From Algoriphagus sp. CAU 1675 (GTDB lineage: Bacteria > Bacteroidota > Bacteroidia > Cytophagales > Cyclobacteriaceae), in NCBI RefSeq assembly GCF_029222925.1, contig NZ_JARHUI010000007.1, positions 1 to 64,000 on the forward strand: a stretch of DNA of 64,000 bases, given 5' to 3'. This document shows, in pieces, positions 1 through 9,391 of this stretch; positions within the stretch are counted from its first letter, which is position 1; every line of letters starts with the position of its first letter. The notes under the pieces are model-generated. The model saw only the letters and a program-made list of their open reading frames with translations. It had not been told where the DNA came from and did not search any database. The position numbers and the translations under genes are program-made.

Positions 1-1
1 T

Positions 2-82
2 TTCGAAAAGATGTATATTAAATCCGAGAAAACATCCTCAGGATCAAATATCACTCTGGAATATGATCAAATTATATGTTAA
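2..82 (+). CDS. possible 3' end of a gene entering from the left edge
   Basis: One plus-strand frame is open from the first bases to a TAA at 80-82, giving 26 residues with no recognisable motif. It would converge on the methyltransferase gene that ends at 152. An open frame this short can occur by chance, so it is only a candidate C-terminus. The rest of the stretch up to 151 holds nothing else I recognise. Confidence 0.25.
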   Translation, partial: FEKMYIKSEKTSSGSNITLEYDQIIC

Positions 83-151
83 ACAGTAAGATAAACCGGT
101 CAACGTTTTTTAGGCATTAACAACTTCAAACTGCCTACTGTTCACTGCCTA

Positions 152-1312
152 CTAATCCCTTTTCCCCTCGTACAAATCATATTTCAGCAGACGGCAATCA
201 ATGGTTCCATTCCAGAATTCGATTCTGCGGCTGGCTTTTAAGCCCACTTTTTTTGCCAGTTCCATATTTCCTGTGAAAATATACCCTCTATATCCGGCAC
301 ACTTTTGCTTCATGAAATCCCCCATGCGCTTATAGGTAGCCTCGAGTTCAGAAATATCCCCTAAGCGTTCTCCATATTCTGGATTAAACATGATTACCCC
401 TCTGGGTCTCTCAGGGATTTCGGTTTCTGCAAAATCACAAACTTGGAAATCTATCATATGATCCACGCCTGCGTAGACTGCATTTTCCTTGGCAAAGGAA
501 ATAGCCTGAAGGGAAATATCTGAAGCAATGATTTTGACTTCAGGCACTTCAGTTATTTTTCTTTCCAGCTTACTTTTTTTGGCCAGATAGGCCTGTTCAT
601 CATAGCCTTTCAGAGACTGGAAGGAGTAATGATCTCTGTACAAACCTGGAAAACGTTTGGTAGCCATTAGCGCAGCTTCAATTGCCAAGGTACCCGAACC
701 GCACATGGGGTTTACAAAAGGCACACGGGTATTCCACTCTGTAGCATAAATCGTGGCAGCAGCCAAATCCTCCATCATAGGTGCTTTTCCTGGGATTTTG
801 CGATAGCCGTGCTTGGCGAGGGTCTCTCCTGAAGTATTGATATAAAGGGTCGCCTGTGTTTCTTTCCAATACATCTGAAATACCAGTCCATTAAAATCAG
901 AACCTGAATCGGGTCTCCGACCATAAAGCTCCCTAAAGCGGTCCACGATAGCATCCTTTACTTTCACGTTCACGATCAAAGGAGTGGTCACACTTTCATT
1001 TTCAACTACGGAGTTGACCGAAAAATATCCATCCACATCCAGGTAATCCTCCCAAGGAATGGATTTCACTCTTCTGTAAATATCATCGGCATTTCGTAGG
1101 TAAAAAGAACGGATTTCAAAAAGAACATGAGATGCCGTTCTCAGATGGAGATTCAAATCCATACAATCTTCCATAGAGGCCTTCAATTCCACACCCGTAC
1201 GGCTCACAGCCTCAGGCACAAAGCCCAGTTCACGGATTTCTTTTTCAAGGTAGGCGACCGACCTGTCCTTACAGGTTACAAATACCTTTCTTCTTTCATT
1301 CAGATCAAGCAT
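152..1312 (-). CDS. THUMP-domain class I SAM-dependent RNA methyltransferase (RlmL N-terminal / YpsC-like)
   Basis: Predicted rRNA base methyltransferase acting in the cytoplasm, about 386 residues. An N-terminal ferredoxin-like plus THUMP RNA-binding region covers roughly residues 1-165. A Rossmann methyltransferase domain follows, with SAM motif I NPMCGSGT near 201-208 and the catalytic motif NPEYGERLG near 310-318. This fits the COG0116 family that modifies a guanine N2 of 23S rRNA; the exact base cannot be told from sequence. The ATG at 1312 is preferred, because the six extra bases upstream only offer a TTG. It stands alone on the minus strand, and its promoter must lie in the short gap shared with the divergent DUF1080 gene. 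Confidence 0.88.
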   Translation of the reverse strand: MLDLNERRKVFVTCKDRSVAYLEKEIRELGFVPEAVSRTGVELKASMEDCMDLNLHLRTASHVLFEIRSFYLRNADDIYRRVKSIPWEDYLDVDGYFSVNSVVENESVTTPLIVNVKVKDAIVDRFRELYGRRPDSGSDFNGLVFQMYWKETQATLYINTSGETLAKHGYRKIPGKAPMMEDLAAATIYATEWNTRVPFVNPMCGSGTLAIEAALMATKRFPGLYRDHYSFQSLKGYDEQAYLAKKSKLERKITEVPEVKIIASDISLQAISFAKENAVYAGVDHMIDFQVCDFAETEIPERPRGVIMFNPEYGERLGDISELEATYKRMGDFMKQKCAGYRGYIFTGNMELAKKVGLKASRRIEFWNGTIDCRLLKYDLYEGKRD

Positions 1313-1389
1313 GCGCAAAAGTAAGAAACTTAGACCAAAATCGGGGGGCTACCAGATATCCACACCATTGGTCAATATTTGGAAAAAAA

Positions 1390-1407
1390 GTCGTAAACGA
1401 TTGCGTA
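1390..1407. promoter_or_regulatory. putative LacI-family operator upstream of the DUF1080 gene
   Basis: The core CGTAAACGATTGCG (1392-1405) is an imperfect palindrome around a central CG and is followed by TA. It matches the sites at 4419 and 10493 in the pattern CGwAAwCGwTTnCGTA. It lies 74 bp before the DUF1080 start. The central CG is typical of LacI-family operators. That the repressor encoded at 9392-10414 binds here is inference. Confidence 0.6.
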
Positions 1408-1479
1408 ACTTACAGCAACACCTATTTGTAGCACTGATCCTAAATATGGAATTTAGGCAAGTGTTAAACCAAGAAAACC

Positions 1480-2862
1480 ATGAAAGTAAATCCATTTTAT
1501 TCGCTGTTATTTCTCGCGAACCTTCTCCTTTTCTCATGCTCTCCATCTGAAAAAGCAGATGATGGCTGGAGGGATCTCTTCAACGGCAAAGACCTTTCGG
1601 GGTGGAAAGCCGTGGCCGGAACCGCAACTTTTGACGTTGAAGACGGAGTCATAATCGGTACAGCCGTAGCCGGATCTCCCAACACCTTTCTAATCACAGA
1701 GGAGACTTTTGGTGATTTTATCCTTGAATTGGATCTGAAAGTGGAGCATGTTTCCTCCAACTCGGGGATTATGGCCCGTGGACAATTTGATCCAAACGGA
1801 AGGGATGGAAAAGGTTTGGTTTACGGATATCAAATAGAGGCTGACCCCACAGACCGTGCCTGGTCTGCCGGAGTTTATGACGAAGCCAGAAGAGGATGGC
1901 TCTATCCATTGGAACTTAACCCTGAGGCCAGATCAGTTTTCAAACTCGGTGAATTCAACCACTACAGAATCGAGGTGATTGGCGATGAAATCAAAACTTG
2001 GCTCAATGGTCAGGAAGTAGCCTATGTCGTGGATGATATGGATAAGACTGGTTTTGTGGGTCTACAGGTTCACAGCATCTCCAAGCCGGAAGATGCGGGA
2101 AGAAAAACATACTTTAAAAACATAAGGATCAAAACCGAAAATCTTGACCCTATGCCTTTTAGCAAGGATATTTTTGTCGTAAACAATAGATTAAATGAAT
2201 TGACCGATTACGAAATTTCCCACGGTTGGAGATTGCTTTTTAATGGCCAGAATTCTGATGGCTGGATCGGTGCTTACAAGGATAGCTTCCCGGATTTTGG
2301 TTGGACTATTACCGATGGAATCTTAACAATAGAGGCCTCCAATGGAGGAGAATCCACCAATGCAGGAGATATAGTAACCACTGAACAATTCAGTGCATTT
2401 GATTTGGCCTTTGAATTTAAATTGACAGAAGGTGCCAATAGCGGCCTGAAATATTTTGTTACGCTCAGTGAAGGAAACAAAGGTTCGGCAATCGGCTTGG
2501 AGTATCAGATTTTGGACGATGAAAACCATCCAGATGCCAAAATGGGAATTGAAGGAAACCGGACCCTGGCTTCCCTCTACGACCTGATCAAAGCCAACAA
2601 GCAGCCACGCTTTATCAAACCTATTGGTGAGTGGAACAAAGGTCGGGTTGTCGTTTATCCAGACAACAAAGTCGAGCATTACCTCAACGGAGTTAAAGTG
2701 GTAGAATATGTGAGAGGATCTCAGGAATACCGAGATTTGGTAGCAATCAGCAAGTATAAGATTTGGGAAAACTTTGGAGAAGCTCCAGAGGGCCGAATCC
2801 TACTTCAAGACCATGGAGATCAGGTAAGCTTCAAAAACATCAAGATCAAAACCTTAAACTAA
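1480..2862 (+). CDS. lipoprotein with two DUF1080 (3-keto-disaccharide hydrolase-like) domains
   Basis: A 460-residue secreted lipoprotein. The N-terminus is a hydrophobic signal ending in lipobox LLFSC (Cys about 20), so the mature protein should be membrane anchored. Two DUF1080/PF06439 concanavalin-like domains follow, about residues 30-220 (starts WRDLFNGKDLSGW) and 245-460 (WRLLFNGQNSDGW), each with the family's FKNI(R/K)IK ending. Members of this family are reported as glucan-binding-like or 3-keto-glycoside hydrolases. The MocA-type oxidoreductase 16 bp downstream fits oxidation-assisted glycoside cleavage, in which the sugar is oxidised at C3 and then eliminated. Exact substrate unknown. 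An operator-like palindrome precedes the gene. Confidence 0.85.
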   Translation: MKVNPFYSLLFLANLLLFSCSPSEKADDGWRDLFNGKDLSGWKAVAGTATFDVEDGVIIGTAVAGSPNTFLITEETFGDFILELDLKVEHVSSNSGIMARGQFDPNGRDGKGLVYGYQIEADPTDRAWSAGVYDEARRGWLYPLELNPEARSVFKLGEFNHYRIEVIGDEIKTWLNGQEVAYVVDDMDKTGFVGLQVHSISKPEDAGRKTYFKNIRIKTENLDPMPFSKDIFVVNNRLNELTDYEISHGWRLLFNGQNSDGWIGAYKDSFPDFGWTITDGILTIEASNGGESTNAGDIVTTEQFSAFDLAFEFKLTEGANSGLKYFVTLSEGNKGSAIGLEYQILDDENHPDAKMGIEGNRTLASLYDLIKANKQPRFIKPIGEWNKGRVVVYPDNKVEHYLNGVKVVEYVRGSQEYRDLVAISKYKIWENFGEAPEGRILLQDHGDQVSFKNIKIKTLN

Positions 2863-2878
2863 GAACCCAGAATAAACC

Positions 2879-4228
2879 ATGAGTAAGCACAACCGAAGAG
2901 AATTTATCAAAAAAAGCACAGCTGCAACATTAGGGCTTTCGGCTCTTGGAGCTGTAGGCTTTTCGGCAAAATCCTATGGTAGGATTATTGGAGCCAACGA
3001 TAGGCTGAATGTCGCCATAGCCGGATTAGGAAGAAGGCTTGGAGCCTATTATGAGCCCATAGGGATGAAATCCAGCAATGTCAATCTCCTGTATTTGTGT
3101 GATGTGATGCAGAGTCAAATGACCAAGGCTGCTTCTAATTTTTCCAAGCATATTTCCTATCAGCCCAAGCAAGAAGGGAATATTATGAAAGTATTGGAGG
3201 ATGCTGATTTGGACGTATTGATCAATGCTACTCCAGACCACTGGCATGCCCCGGGAACCTGGTTGGCTCTGGAAAGAGGCAAACATGTGTATGTGGAGAA
3301 GCCCTGCTCCCACAACCCTAAGGAAGGAGAACTCCTGATAGCCTTTCAAAAAAAATACAACAAAGTAGTTCAAATGGGCAATCAGCAGCGATCAGCTCCG
3401 GAAAGCCGAGAAATAATCCAGGCTATACATAACGGAGCTATTGGAAAAGTCTACAAAGCCGTAGCATTTTACAGCAATTCACGAGGGGAAGTTATCAAAC
3501 CAAGCCCTGCTCCGGTTCCCGATGGATTGGACTGGGAAATGTTCCAAGGACCGGCTCCAAGAAGAGTATATACCCACAATACCTGGGACTACAACTGGCA
3601 CTGGTACGGTTGGGAATACGGAACAGCAGAAACAGGCAACAACGCGACCCACGAACTGGACGTAGCCAGATGGGCTTTGCAGGTCGATTATCCAACTCAG
3701 GTGATGGTAGATGCCGGAAAATACCACTTTGTCGACGATGGATGGACCATGTATGATACCATGGAAGCCACTTTCAAATTCGCGAATGGAAGCACCATCC
3801 AATGGGATGGAAAAAGCAGAAACAACTACCAGACGTATGGAGCGGATAGAGGAACGATCATCTATGGATCCGAGGGAAGTGTTTTTGTCAACAGAAGCGG
3901 ATATAAATTATATGACCGAGCTGGAAAAATGATCAAAGACAGCCAGTCCGCGGGAAATGAAGGAGGTACCCAACTCGGAGGAGGAGGAGACATGAGCACC
4001 ACCCATGTGGTAAACTTCTTCAATGCGGTTAGAGGTTTGGAAAAACAAAACTCCAATATCGAGGAAGGAGCAGTAAGTACCCTACTCTGCCACCTTGCCA
4101 ATATTTCCTACCGAACCGGAGAAACACTGGAATGTGATCCAAGCAATGGACATATCACCAACTCCAAGGAGGCTATGGCTCTTTGGTCCAGAGAATATGA
4201 AAAAGGCTGGGAGCCACCCAAGGTTTAA
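2879..4228 (+). CDS. Gfo/Idh/MocA-family oxidoreductase with Tat signal
   Basis: A 449-residue NAD(P)-dependent sugar oxidoreductase. The N-terminus has the twin-arginine pattern NRREFIKKS followed by a hydrophobic stretch (residues 5-33), so it is probably exported folded with its cofactor. The Rossmann domain starts at RLNVAIAGLGRR (about 42-53). The EKPCSHN stretch (about 141-147) contains the conserved EKP of the family, and a C-terminal beta-sheet substrate domain follows. The gene lies 16 bp after the DUF1080 lipoprotein and almost certainly shares its transcript. A role in oxidising a glycoside before DUF1080 action is inferred from family pairing. The unit ends at a clear terminator at 4251. 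Confidence 0.88.
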   Translation: MSKHNRREFIKKSTAATLGLSALGAVGFSAKSYGRIIGANDRLNVAIAGLGRRLGAYYEPIGMKSSNVNLLYLCDVMQSQMTKAASNFSKHISYQPKQEGNIMKVLEDADLDVLINATPDHWHAPGTWLALERGKHVYVEKPCSHNPKEGELLIAFQKKYNKVVQMGNQQRSAPESREIIQAIHNGAIGKVYKAVAFYSNSRGEVIKPSPAPVPDGLDWEMFQGPAPRRVYTHNTWDYNWHWYGWEYGTAETGNNATHELDVARWALQVDYPTQVMVDAGKYHFVDDGWTMYDTMEATFKFANGSTIQWDGKSRNNYQTYGADRGTIIYGSEGSVFVNRSGYKLYDRAGKMIKDSQSAGNEGGTQLGGGGDMSTTHVVNFFNAVRGLEKQNSNIEEGAVSTLLCHLANISYRTGETLECDPSNGHITNSKEAMALWSREYEKGWEPPKV

Positions 4229-4250
4229 GCGATTATTTACACTAAATCTT

Positions 4251-4287
4251 AAAGCTGTCGAGAACCTTAAAATCGACAGCTTTTTTT
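4251..4287 (+). terminator. Rho-independent terminator after the DUF1080-oxidoreductase unit
   Basis: An 11-bp stem, AAAGCTGTCGA with its complement, is followed by a run of seven T. It closes the first operon before the susC promoter region. Confidence 0.85.
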
Positions 4288-4418
4288 GTATAAAAACCTT
4301 TTCATTTAGTCACATTTTTTCTTGATTATTTTACTAGTACTCGTTTTTTCCAAAAGCCTCTCAACCACACCTACAACCTTAAAAATCAATATAACTTATT
4401 GATTTTTTGATTTTTACA

Positions 4419-4436
4419 CACGAAATCGATTCCGTA
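4419..4436. promoter_or_regulatory. putative LacI-family operator upstream of susC
   Basis: The core CGAAATCGATTCCG (4421-4434), followed by TA, is a palindrome with one mismatch around a central CG. It shares the CGwAAwCGwTTnCGTA pattern with the sites at 1390 and 10493. It lies about 148 bp before the susC start. Confidence 0.6.
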
Positions 4437-4582
4437 ATTATCTATTTAGACATTTTGGTCAACCCATACCATTCATCTAAATTATACAAAGTTTCTAGGT
4501 GAATTTTGACCGTTCATTTCAATTTTCCCTATGAGCCGGAATACTCATTTTCCAATTCTTTTAACAATAAACCTATCTAATT

Positions 4583-7500
4583 ATGCGTCTAAAACTATAC
4601 GCTTCTCTAACGGTGGTGCTATTGCTGATGCTGGGTTTCAACCAAGCAAAATCCCAAAATCAGCAAGTCCGCGGAACCGTTTCCGATGAAACAGGTTTCC
4701 CCCTACCGGGGGTTACCATTTTATTAAAGGGTACAACCCAAGGTACCACATCTGACATTGACGGGAATTACTCAATCGCCGCCCCAGGAGATGGGATACT
4801 GGTTTTTTCCTTTATAGGATATACCCCAGTAGTAGTGACAGTAGGAAATCAGAGCCAAATAAACGTTACCCTAAAACCTGATCTTGCCGATCTTGAAGAA
4901 GTTGTAGTAGTTGGATATGGAACTGCTAAGAAAAGCCAACTTACTGGAGCAATTTCATCTGTCGGGAATAAGGAGATTCAGGAATTGCCTATTACAGATG
5001 CCCGTCAGGCCTTGCAAGGAAGAGCTGCTGGGGTTGACGTAACCCAACCTGGATCAAAACCAGGCGCGGCTCCACAGGTCCGTATTCGTGGAAGAAGATC
5101 TTTCAATGCGTCCAACGAGCCTCTGTATGTAATTGATGGGATTCCAGTAGTGGGTGGATTGGACGACATCAATCCACAGGACATTATCTCAATGGAAGTC
5201 CTAAAGGATGCTTCTGCAACAGCAATTTATGGTTCCAGAGGTGCCAATGGCGTTGTGCTGATCTCCACAAAAAGAGGTTCAAAGGGTAAAACAGTTGTTT
5301 CTTTGGATTCATACTATGGTGTAAATGATGAATTGGGGAGAATTGAGGTTTTCGATGGACCCGGCTTTGCGGAATACAAGCGTGAGTCCCGTAGAGCTAC
5401 CGGAAACTATCCTGAAGGACCAGCTACCGCAGAAGCAGATGCCAACCTTTTCGAACCTGTGGAATTGGAAAGTTTAGCCTTAGGAAGAAGTACTGACTAT
5501 GTTGGAGGTCTCCTAAGGACTGGAGCAATCCAAAGCCATCAAGTAGGTGTGAGTGGAGGAAGTGATAAAACCAATTTCTTTGTTTCGGCCAACTATTTCA
5601 ATGACAAAGGAGTCGTTATCAACCAAGATTTTAGCCGATATACATTCCGGGTAAATATCGATCATCAAATTAATGACAAATTCAAGATTGGAACTTCAAC
5701 ATTAGTTTCTTATAGTGAGAGAAATGGAGAAAATTTCAACCCACTAGGAGGAGCAATGGCCGAAAACCCACTTGGAAAACCCTATGATGATGAAGGAAAC
5801 CTCATTTTCCTTCCTACTTCAGACGGTTTAAGAACAAATCCATTCGCAGAAATCGTCCCTGGAGCCCAAGAAGACCTGACCAAACGCTATAGAATTTTCA
5901 ATAGCATGTATGTCAACTGGGAGATTGCAAAAGGATTAAACTACCGATTGGTATTTGGGCCTGATTTCAACATTCGTAGAACAGGCAGGTTTACAGGCTC
6001 TCAAACCAACGCCCGAAGAGGAGGTGATCCTACAGGAAGCGTAGATGAGAGATTCAGTTTCAACTATACCTTGGAAAACATCCTTACCTATTCCAAGACA
6101 TTCAACTCAGACCATAATCTCAACCTTACAGCACTTCAGTCCATCCAAAAAGACAAATTCGAACAAACAACAGTAAGTGTACAAGGAATTCCTGCCGAGT
6201 CCCAGTTATTCCATAGATTGGGCGATGCTTCCCAAATCACTGGAGCAAACACCAATTTGGTAGAATGGGCCTTGATGTCATTCATGGCAAGAATCAATTA
6301 TGATTACAAAAACAAATTCTTACTAACCGGAACTGTCAGGGCAGACGGAAGTTCCAGATTTGGTAAAAACAATAAATTCGGTGTATTTCCCTCTGTAGCT
6401 GCAGGTTGGAATATTTCCGAAGAGGAATTTCTAAAAAGCTCCTCCTCTGTAGATCATTTGAAACTCCGGGTTTCCTACGGTTCTATTGGTAACCAAGCTA
6501 TCAACCCTTATCAAACTCAGGCCTTGCTGGGAAGAACTACCTATGCCTTTGACAATACAGCGGCATTTGGTTATCGCCCAAACACTATTGGAAATCCTGA
6601 TTTGAGATGGGAAACCTCCACCACTTTCAATTCCGGAGTTGATTTTGCTTTTTGGGGCGGAAGGTTGATGGGTAGTTTGGAATATTACATTACCAATACC
6701 ACTGACCTACTTGCACCGCAACCTCTGCCCAACTCCACTGGATTTGGGGGTTTTACAACCAATATCGGAGAGACGCAAAACAGAGGTGTAGAATTAACCC
6801 TTTCTACCTTGAATATGGAAAAGGGTGACTTCACATGGTCTACCGACCTAATTTTCACTAGAAACAGAGAGGAAATCATTTCTCTTCCAAACGGCGATGA
6901 TGTTTCAGCCGGAAGATTTATCGGAAAACCCCTGACGGTATTTTATGATTGGAAAAAAATAGGAATCTGGCAGCTAAATGAGTCCGACTTGGCAAGCTCT
7001 TTCGGAGACAAGCCCGGAGAAATTAAAGTCGAAGACTACAACGGAGACGGTAAGATCAATGCCGACGATCGCCAATTCCTTGGATCGGCAGTCCCTGATT
7101 TTTCATTGGGTATGACCAATCGTTTTTCCTACAAAAATTTCGATATGAGCTTCTTCATCTTCGGTAGGTTTGGATCCATGATCCGCTCGGCATTCCATGA
7201 CAACTTCAACACTTTATTTGGCCGATACAATAACCTAGCTGTCAATTATTGGACACCAAATAACCCTACCAATGATTATCCAAGACCAAATCAAAATCAG
7301 GAAAGGCCGAAGTATAACTCTTCCATGTCTTATTTCAGCGGAACCTTTATCAAGGTTAGAAATATCAATTTCGGGTATACTTTCACCCCAGAGGCTGCCA
7401 AAAAGATTGGTTTGACAAGCCTTAGAGTCTACAGCAGTATTCAGCAACCTTTTATATTCTCTGAATATAGAACCAAGCACAAGGGAATTGACCCTGAAGT

Positions 7501-7600
7501 CTTTATTGATGGTGAGCAAGGTCTAGAAGGCGGTGTGGTAAATGCTAACATCACTCCTGCAGTAACCTCATTCACTTTTGGCATCAATGCAAAATTCTAA
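4583..7600 (+). CDS. susC: SusC/RagA-type TonB-dependent outer-membrane transporter
   Basis: A 1005-residue outer-membrane importer for an oligosaccharide or other bulky nutrient. It has a signal peptide (about 1-24), a carboxypeptidase-regulatory-like domain (about 28-105) and the SusC-type motif LEEVVVVGYGT (about 107-117). The plug domain contains PLYVIDGIPV and ATAIYGSRGANGVVLIST (to about 230), and a long beta-barrel ends in an aromatic residue (FGINAKF). The gene pairs with SusD 18 bp downstream and is preceded by an operator-like palindrome. Substrate specificity cannot be read from sequence. The neighbouring UxaC/UxuB/UxuA genes suggest a glucuronate-containing glycan or glycoside. 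Confidence 0.95.
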   Translation: MRLKLYASLTVVLLLMLGFNQAKSQNQQVRGTVSDETGFPLPGVTILLKGTTQGTTSDIDGNYSIAAPGDGILVFSFIGYTPVVVTVGNQSQINVTLKPDLADLEEVVVVGYGTAKKSQLTGAISSVGNKEIQELPITDARQALQGRAAGVDVTQPGSKPGAAPQVRIRGRRSFNASNEPLYVIDGIPVVGGLDDINPQDIISMEVLKDASATAIYGSRGANGVVLISTKRGSKGKTVVSLDSYYGVNDELGRIEVFDGPGFAEYKRESRRATGNYPEGPATAEADANLFEPVELESLALGRSTDYVGGLLRTGAIQSHQVGVSGGSDKTNFFVSANYFNDKGVVINQDFSRYTFRVNIDHQINDKFKIGTSTLVSYSERNGENFNPLGGAMAENPLGKPYDDEGNLIFLPTSDGLRTNPFAEIVPGAQEDLTKRYRIFNSMYVNWEIAKGLNYRLVFGPDFNIRRTGRFTGSQTNARRGGDPTGSVDERFSFNYTLENILTYSKTFNSDHNLNLTALQSIQKDKFEQTTVSVQGIPAESQLFHRLGDASQITGANTNLVEWALMSFMARINYDYKNKFLLTGTVRADGSSRFGKNNKFGVFPSVAAGWNISEEEFLKSSSSVDHLKLRVSYGSIGNQAINPYQTQALLGRTTYAFDNTAAFGYRPNTIGNPDLRWETSTTFNSGVDFAFWGGRLMGSLEYYITNTTDLLAPQPLPNSTGFGGFTTNIGETQNRGVELTLSTLNMEKGDFTWSTDLIFTRNREEIISLPNGDDVSAGRFIGKPLTVFYDWKKIGIWQLNESDLASSFGDKPGEIKVEDYNGDGKINADDRQFLGSAVPDFSLGMTNRFSYKNFDMSFFIFGRFGSMIRSAFHDNFNTLFGRYNNLAVNYWTPNNPTNDYPRPNQNQERPKYNSSMSYFSGTFIKVRNINFGYTFTPEAAKKIGLTSLRVYSSIQQPFIFSEYRTKHKGIDPEVFIDGEQGLEGGVVNANITPAVTSFTFGINAKF

Positions 7601-7618
7601 TCTGAAAAAATTGTAGTC

Positions 7619-9295
7619 ATGAAAAATATTTCAAATACTCTAAAAATAAAATCATACCTAAAATCCACAGCAATCATCCTTGGCTTGGGTATGGCAGTAT
7701 CCTGTAGCGGATTTTTGGAAGAGGATGTCATTTCCCAAATCGGAAATGAATACCTAAGCACTCCAAAAGGACTCAATGACGGTGTAAATGCTGCTTATAG
7801 CACTTTCAGAAACTGGTATGGTACCGAAAGAGGCCACAACTTTACCATCTTCGGTACAGACACCTATACCAATGGAGCAGATGGCAGTTGGAAGTTTATG
7901 AATACCTATACCAATCAATTTGACTCCCGAAATGGTCATGCACGAGAAGTATGGGATGAGTTGTATAGAGGAATCAATACATGTAATGCTGTAATCGAGC
8001 GTGCAGTCAGTGTCACGGGGGTTTCTCAGGACATCGTCAATCAAAGAATAGCTGAAGCAAAGTTTATCCGGGCCCATCACTATTTCATATTGGTTCAGTT
8101 GTTTGGTCCAGTAGATCTTCAGCTTAGCGAAACCAAAGTCCCTACCAAGGAAGTGTCACGCGCCCCGATTTCTGAAATTTATGCTTCTATTATCCAAGAC
8201 CTTCAGGAAGCTATTCCCAACCTGGAAGCTGCAAAAAGATCTTCCAACTATGGCCGTGCTACACGGGCTGCTGCAGAACATCTTTTGGGTAGAGTATATA
8301 TCACAAGAGCTACCACAGATGCCGGGAGCACCGCAGATTATGCAGCTGCTGAACCTCTGTTGAAAAATGTAATCGACAACTACGGGTTCACCCTACTTCC
8401 AGATTTTGCAGATGTATACAAATTTGGCAACGAAATGAACGATGAGGTCATTTGGTCAGTACAATATACCTATGATCCTTTGACCAATGCAGGAGGTAAC
8501 AATTCCCATCTCTATTTCTTGATGGAATACGACATCCAGCCAGGTATGCAGAGAGACACCGAGAACGGAAGACCTTGGAAGCGATACCGTCCGACAGATT
8601 ATACTTTGAATGTGATTTTCGGAGATCGGATTAATGACAGCCGGTATGATAAATCTTTCAAACACGTATACCTATCAAATCGTCCGGGCACATACAACAG
8701 TACCTTTGATCCTACAAAATCAACTTTGACTTTTGCTTCGGGAGATACCACTATTTATGTCCCTGGATACGAAATGCCCCTGGATGAGCAGGCGAGCAAA
8801 CCTTATCAGGTTTTGACTCCAAGCAGATATACAGAAAAACTGTTCCCTACCCTAAACAAGCACTTAGACCCAGGAAGATCCGACCGTACACAACCGGCAG
8901 GTGGTCGGGACTATATTGTGATGCGTTTAGCGGACACTTATCTTTTACTTGCTGAAGCCCAATTAATGCAAGGTAAAGTTTCTGAGGCTGCGGAAACCAT
9001 CAATGTAGTTCGCAGGAGAGCCGCTTTCCCGGGGAAAGAAGCGGAAATGGAAATTAATTCAGCGGAAATGACTTTCGAATTTTTGACAGAGGAAAGAGCA
9101 AGAGAGCTAATTGGGGAACAAACCCGTTGGCTTGATCTAAAGCGTTGGGGAATTCTTGTGGAACGTGTAAAAGCTTATAATCCACAAGGAGCACCGAATA
9201 TCCAAGATTATCATGTCCTTCGGCCTATACCACAAAACCAAATTGACCGAGCTGAAGGAGGAGCAAGTTCCTTCCCTCAAAATCCGGGTTATTAA
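7619..9295 (+). CDS. susD: SusD/RagB-type nutrient-binding outer-membrane lipoprotein
   Basis: A 558-residue surface lipoprotein that caps the SusC channel and captures its ligand. The signal region ends in a lipobox around AVSCSG (Cys about 30). The helical, TPR-like SusD fold is recognisable from FIRAHHYFILVQLFGPV, the central ATRAAAEHLLGRVYI and the C-terminal EERARELIGEQTRWLDLKRW motif typical of RagB/SusD. It lies 18 bp after susC and ends at a strong terminator, so the two form a bicistronic unit. No glycoside hydrolase is encoded next to it, which is unusual for a full polysaccharide utilisation locus. Confidence 0.94.
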   Translation: MKNISNTLKIKSYLKSTAIILGLGMAVSCSGFLEEDVISQIGNEYLSTPKGLNDGVNAAYSTFRNWYGTERGHNFTIFGTDTYTNGADGSWKFMNTYTNQFDSRNGHAREVWDELYRGINTCNAVIERAVSVTGVSQDIVNQRIAEAKFIRAHHYFILVQLFGPVDLQLSETKVPTKEVSRAPISEIYASIIQDLQEAIPNLEAAKRSSNYGRATRAAAEHLLGRVYITRATTDAGSTADYAAAEPLLKNVIDNYGFTLLPDFADVYKFGNEMNDEVIWSVQYTYDPLTNAGGNNSHLYFLMEYDIQPGMQRDTENGRPWKRYRPTDYTLNVIFGDRINDSRYDKSFKHVYLSNRPGTYNSTFDPTKSTLTFASGDTTIYVPGYEMPLDEQASKPYQVLTPSRYTEKLFPTLNKHLDPGRSDRTQPAGGRDYIVMRLADTYLLLAEAQLMQGKVSEAAETINVVRRRAAFPGKEAEMEINSAEMTFEFLTEERARELIGEQTRWLDLKRWGILVERVKAYNPQGAPNIQDYHVLRPIPQNQIDRAEGGASSFPQNPGY

Positions 9296-9314
9296 ACCCA
9301 GAAGGCACAATTCA

Positions 9315-9350
9315 AAAAAGCTGTTTCGATTACTCGAAGCAGCTTTTTTT
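9315..9350 (+). terminator. Rho-independent terminator of susC-susD
   Basis: A stem of about 14 bp, AAAAGCTG then TTTCGA with the complementary arm, has a TTAC loop and a long T run. It separates susD from the convergent lacI-type gene. Confidence 0.85.
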
Positions 9351-9391
9351 AGGCTTAGGATTGAGAAAATAAAACTGTATTCTGACTTCGG

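Larger units (their letters stand above)
4229..4582. other. 354-bp intergenic region before susC
   Basis: This gap holds the terminator of the upstream operon (4251-4287) and an operator-like palindrome (4419-4436). The rest is an AT-rich leader of about 145 bp before the susC start. I see no small ORF and no riboswitch-like structure in it. Confidence 0.6.
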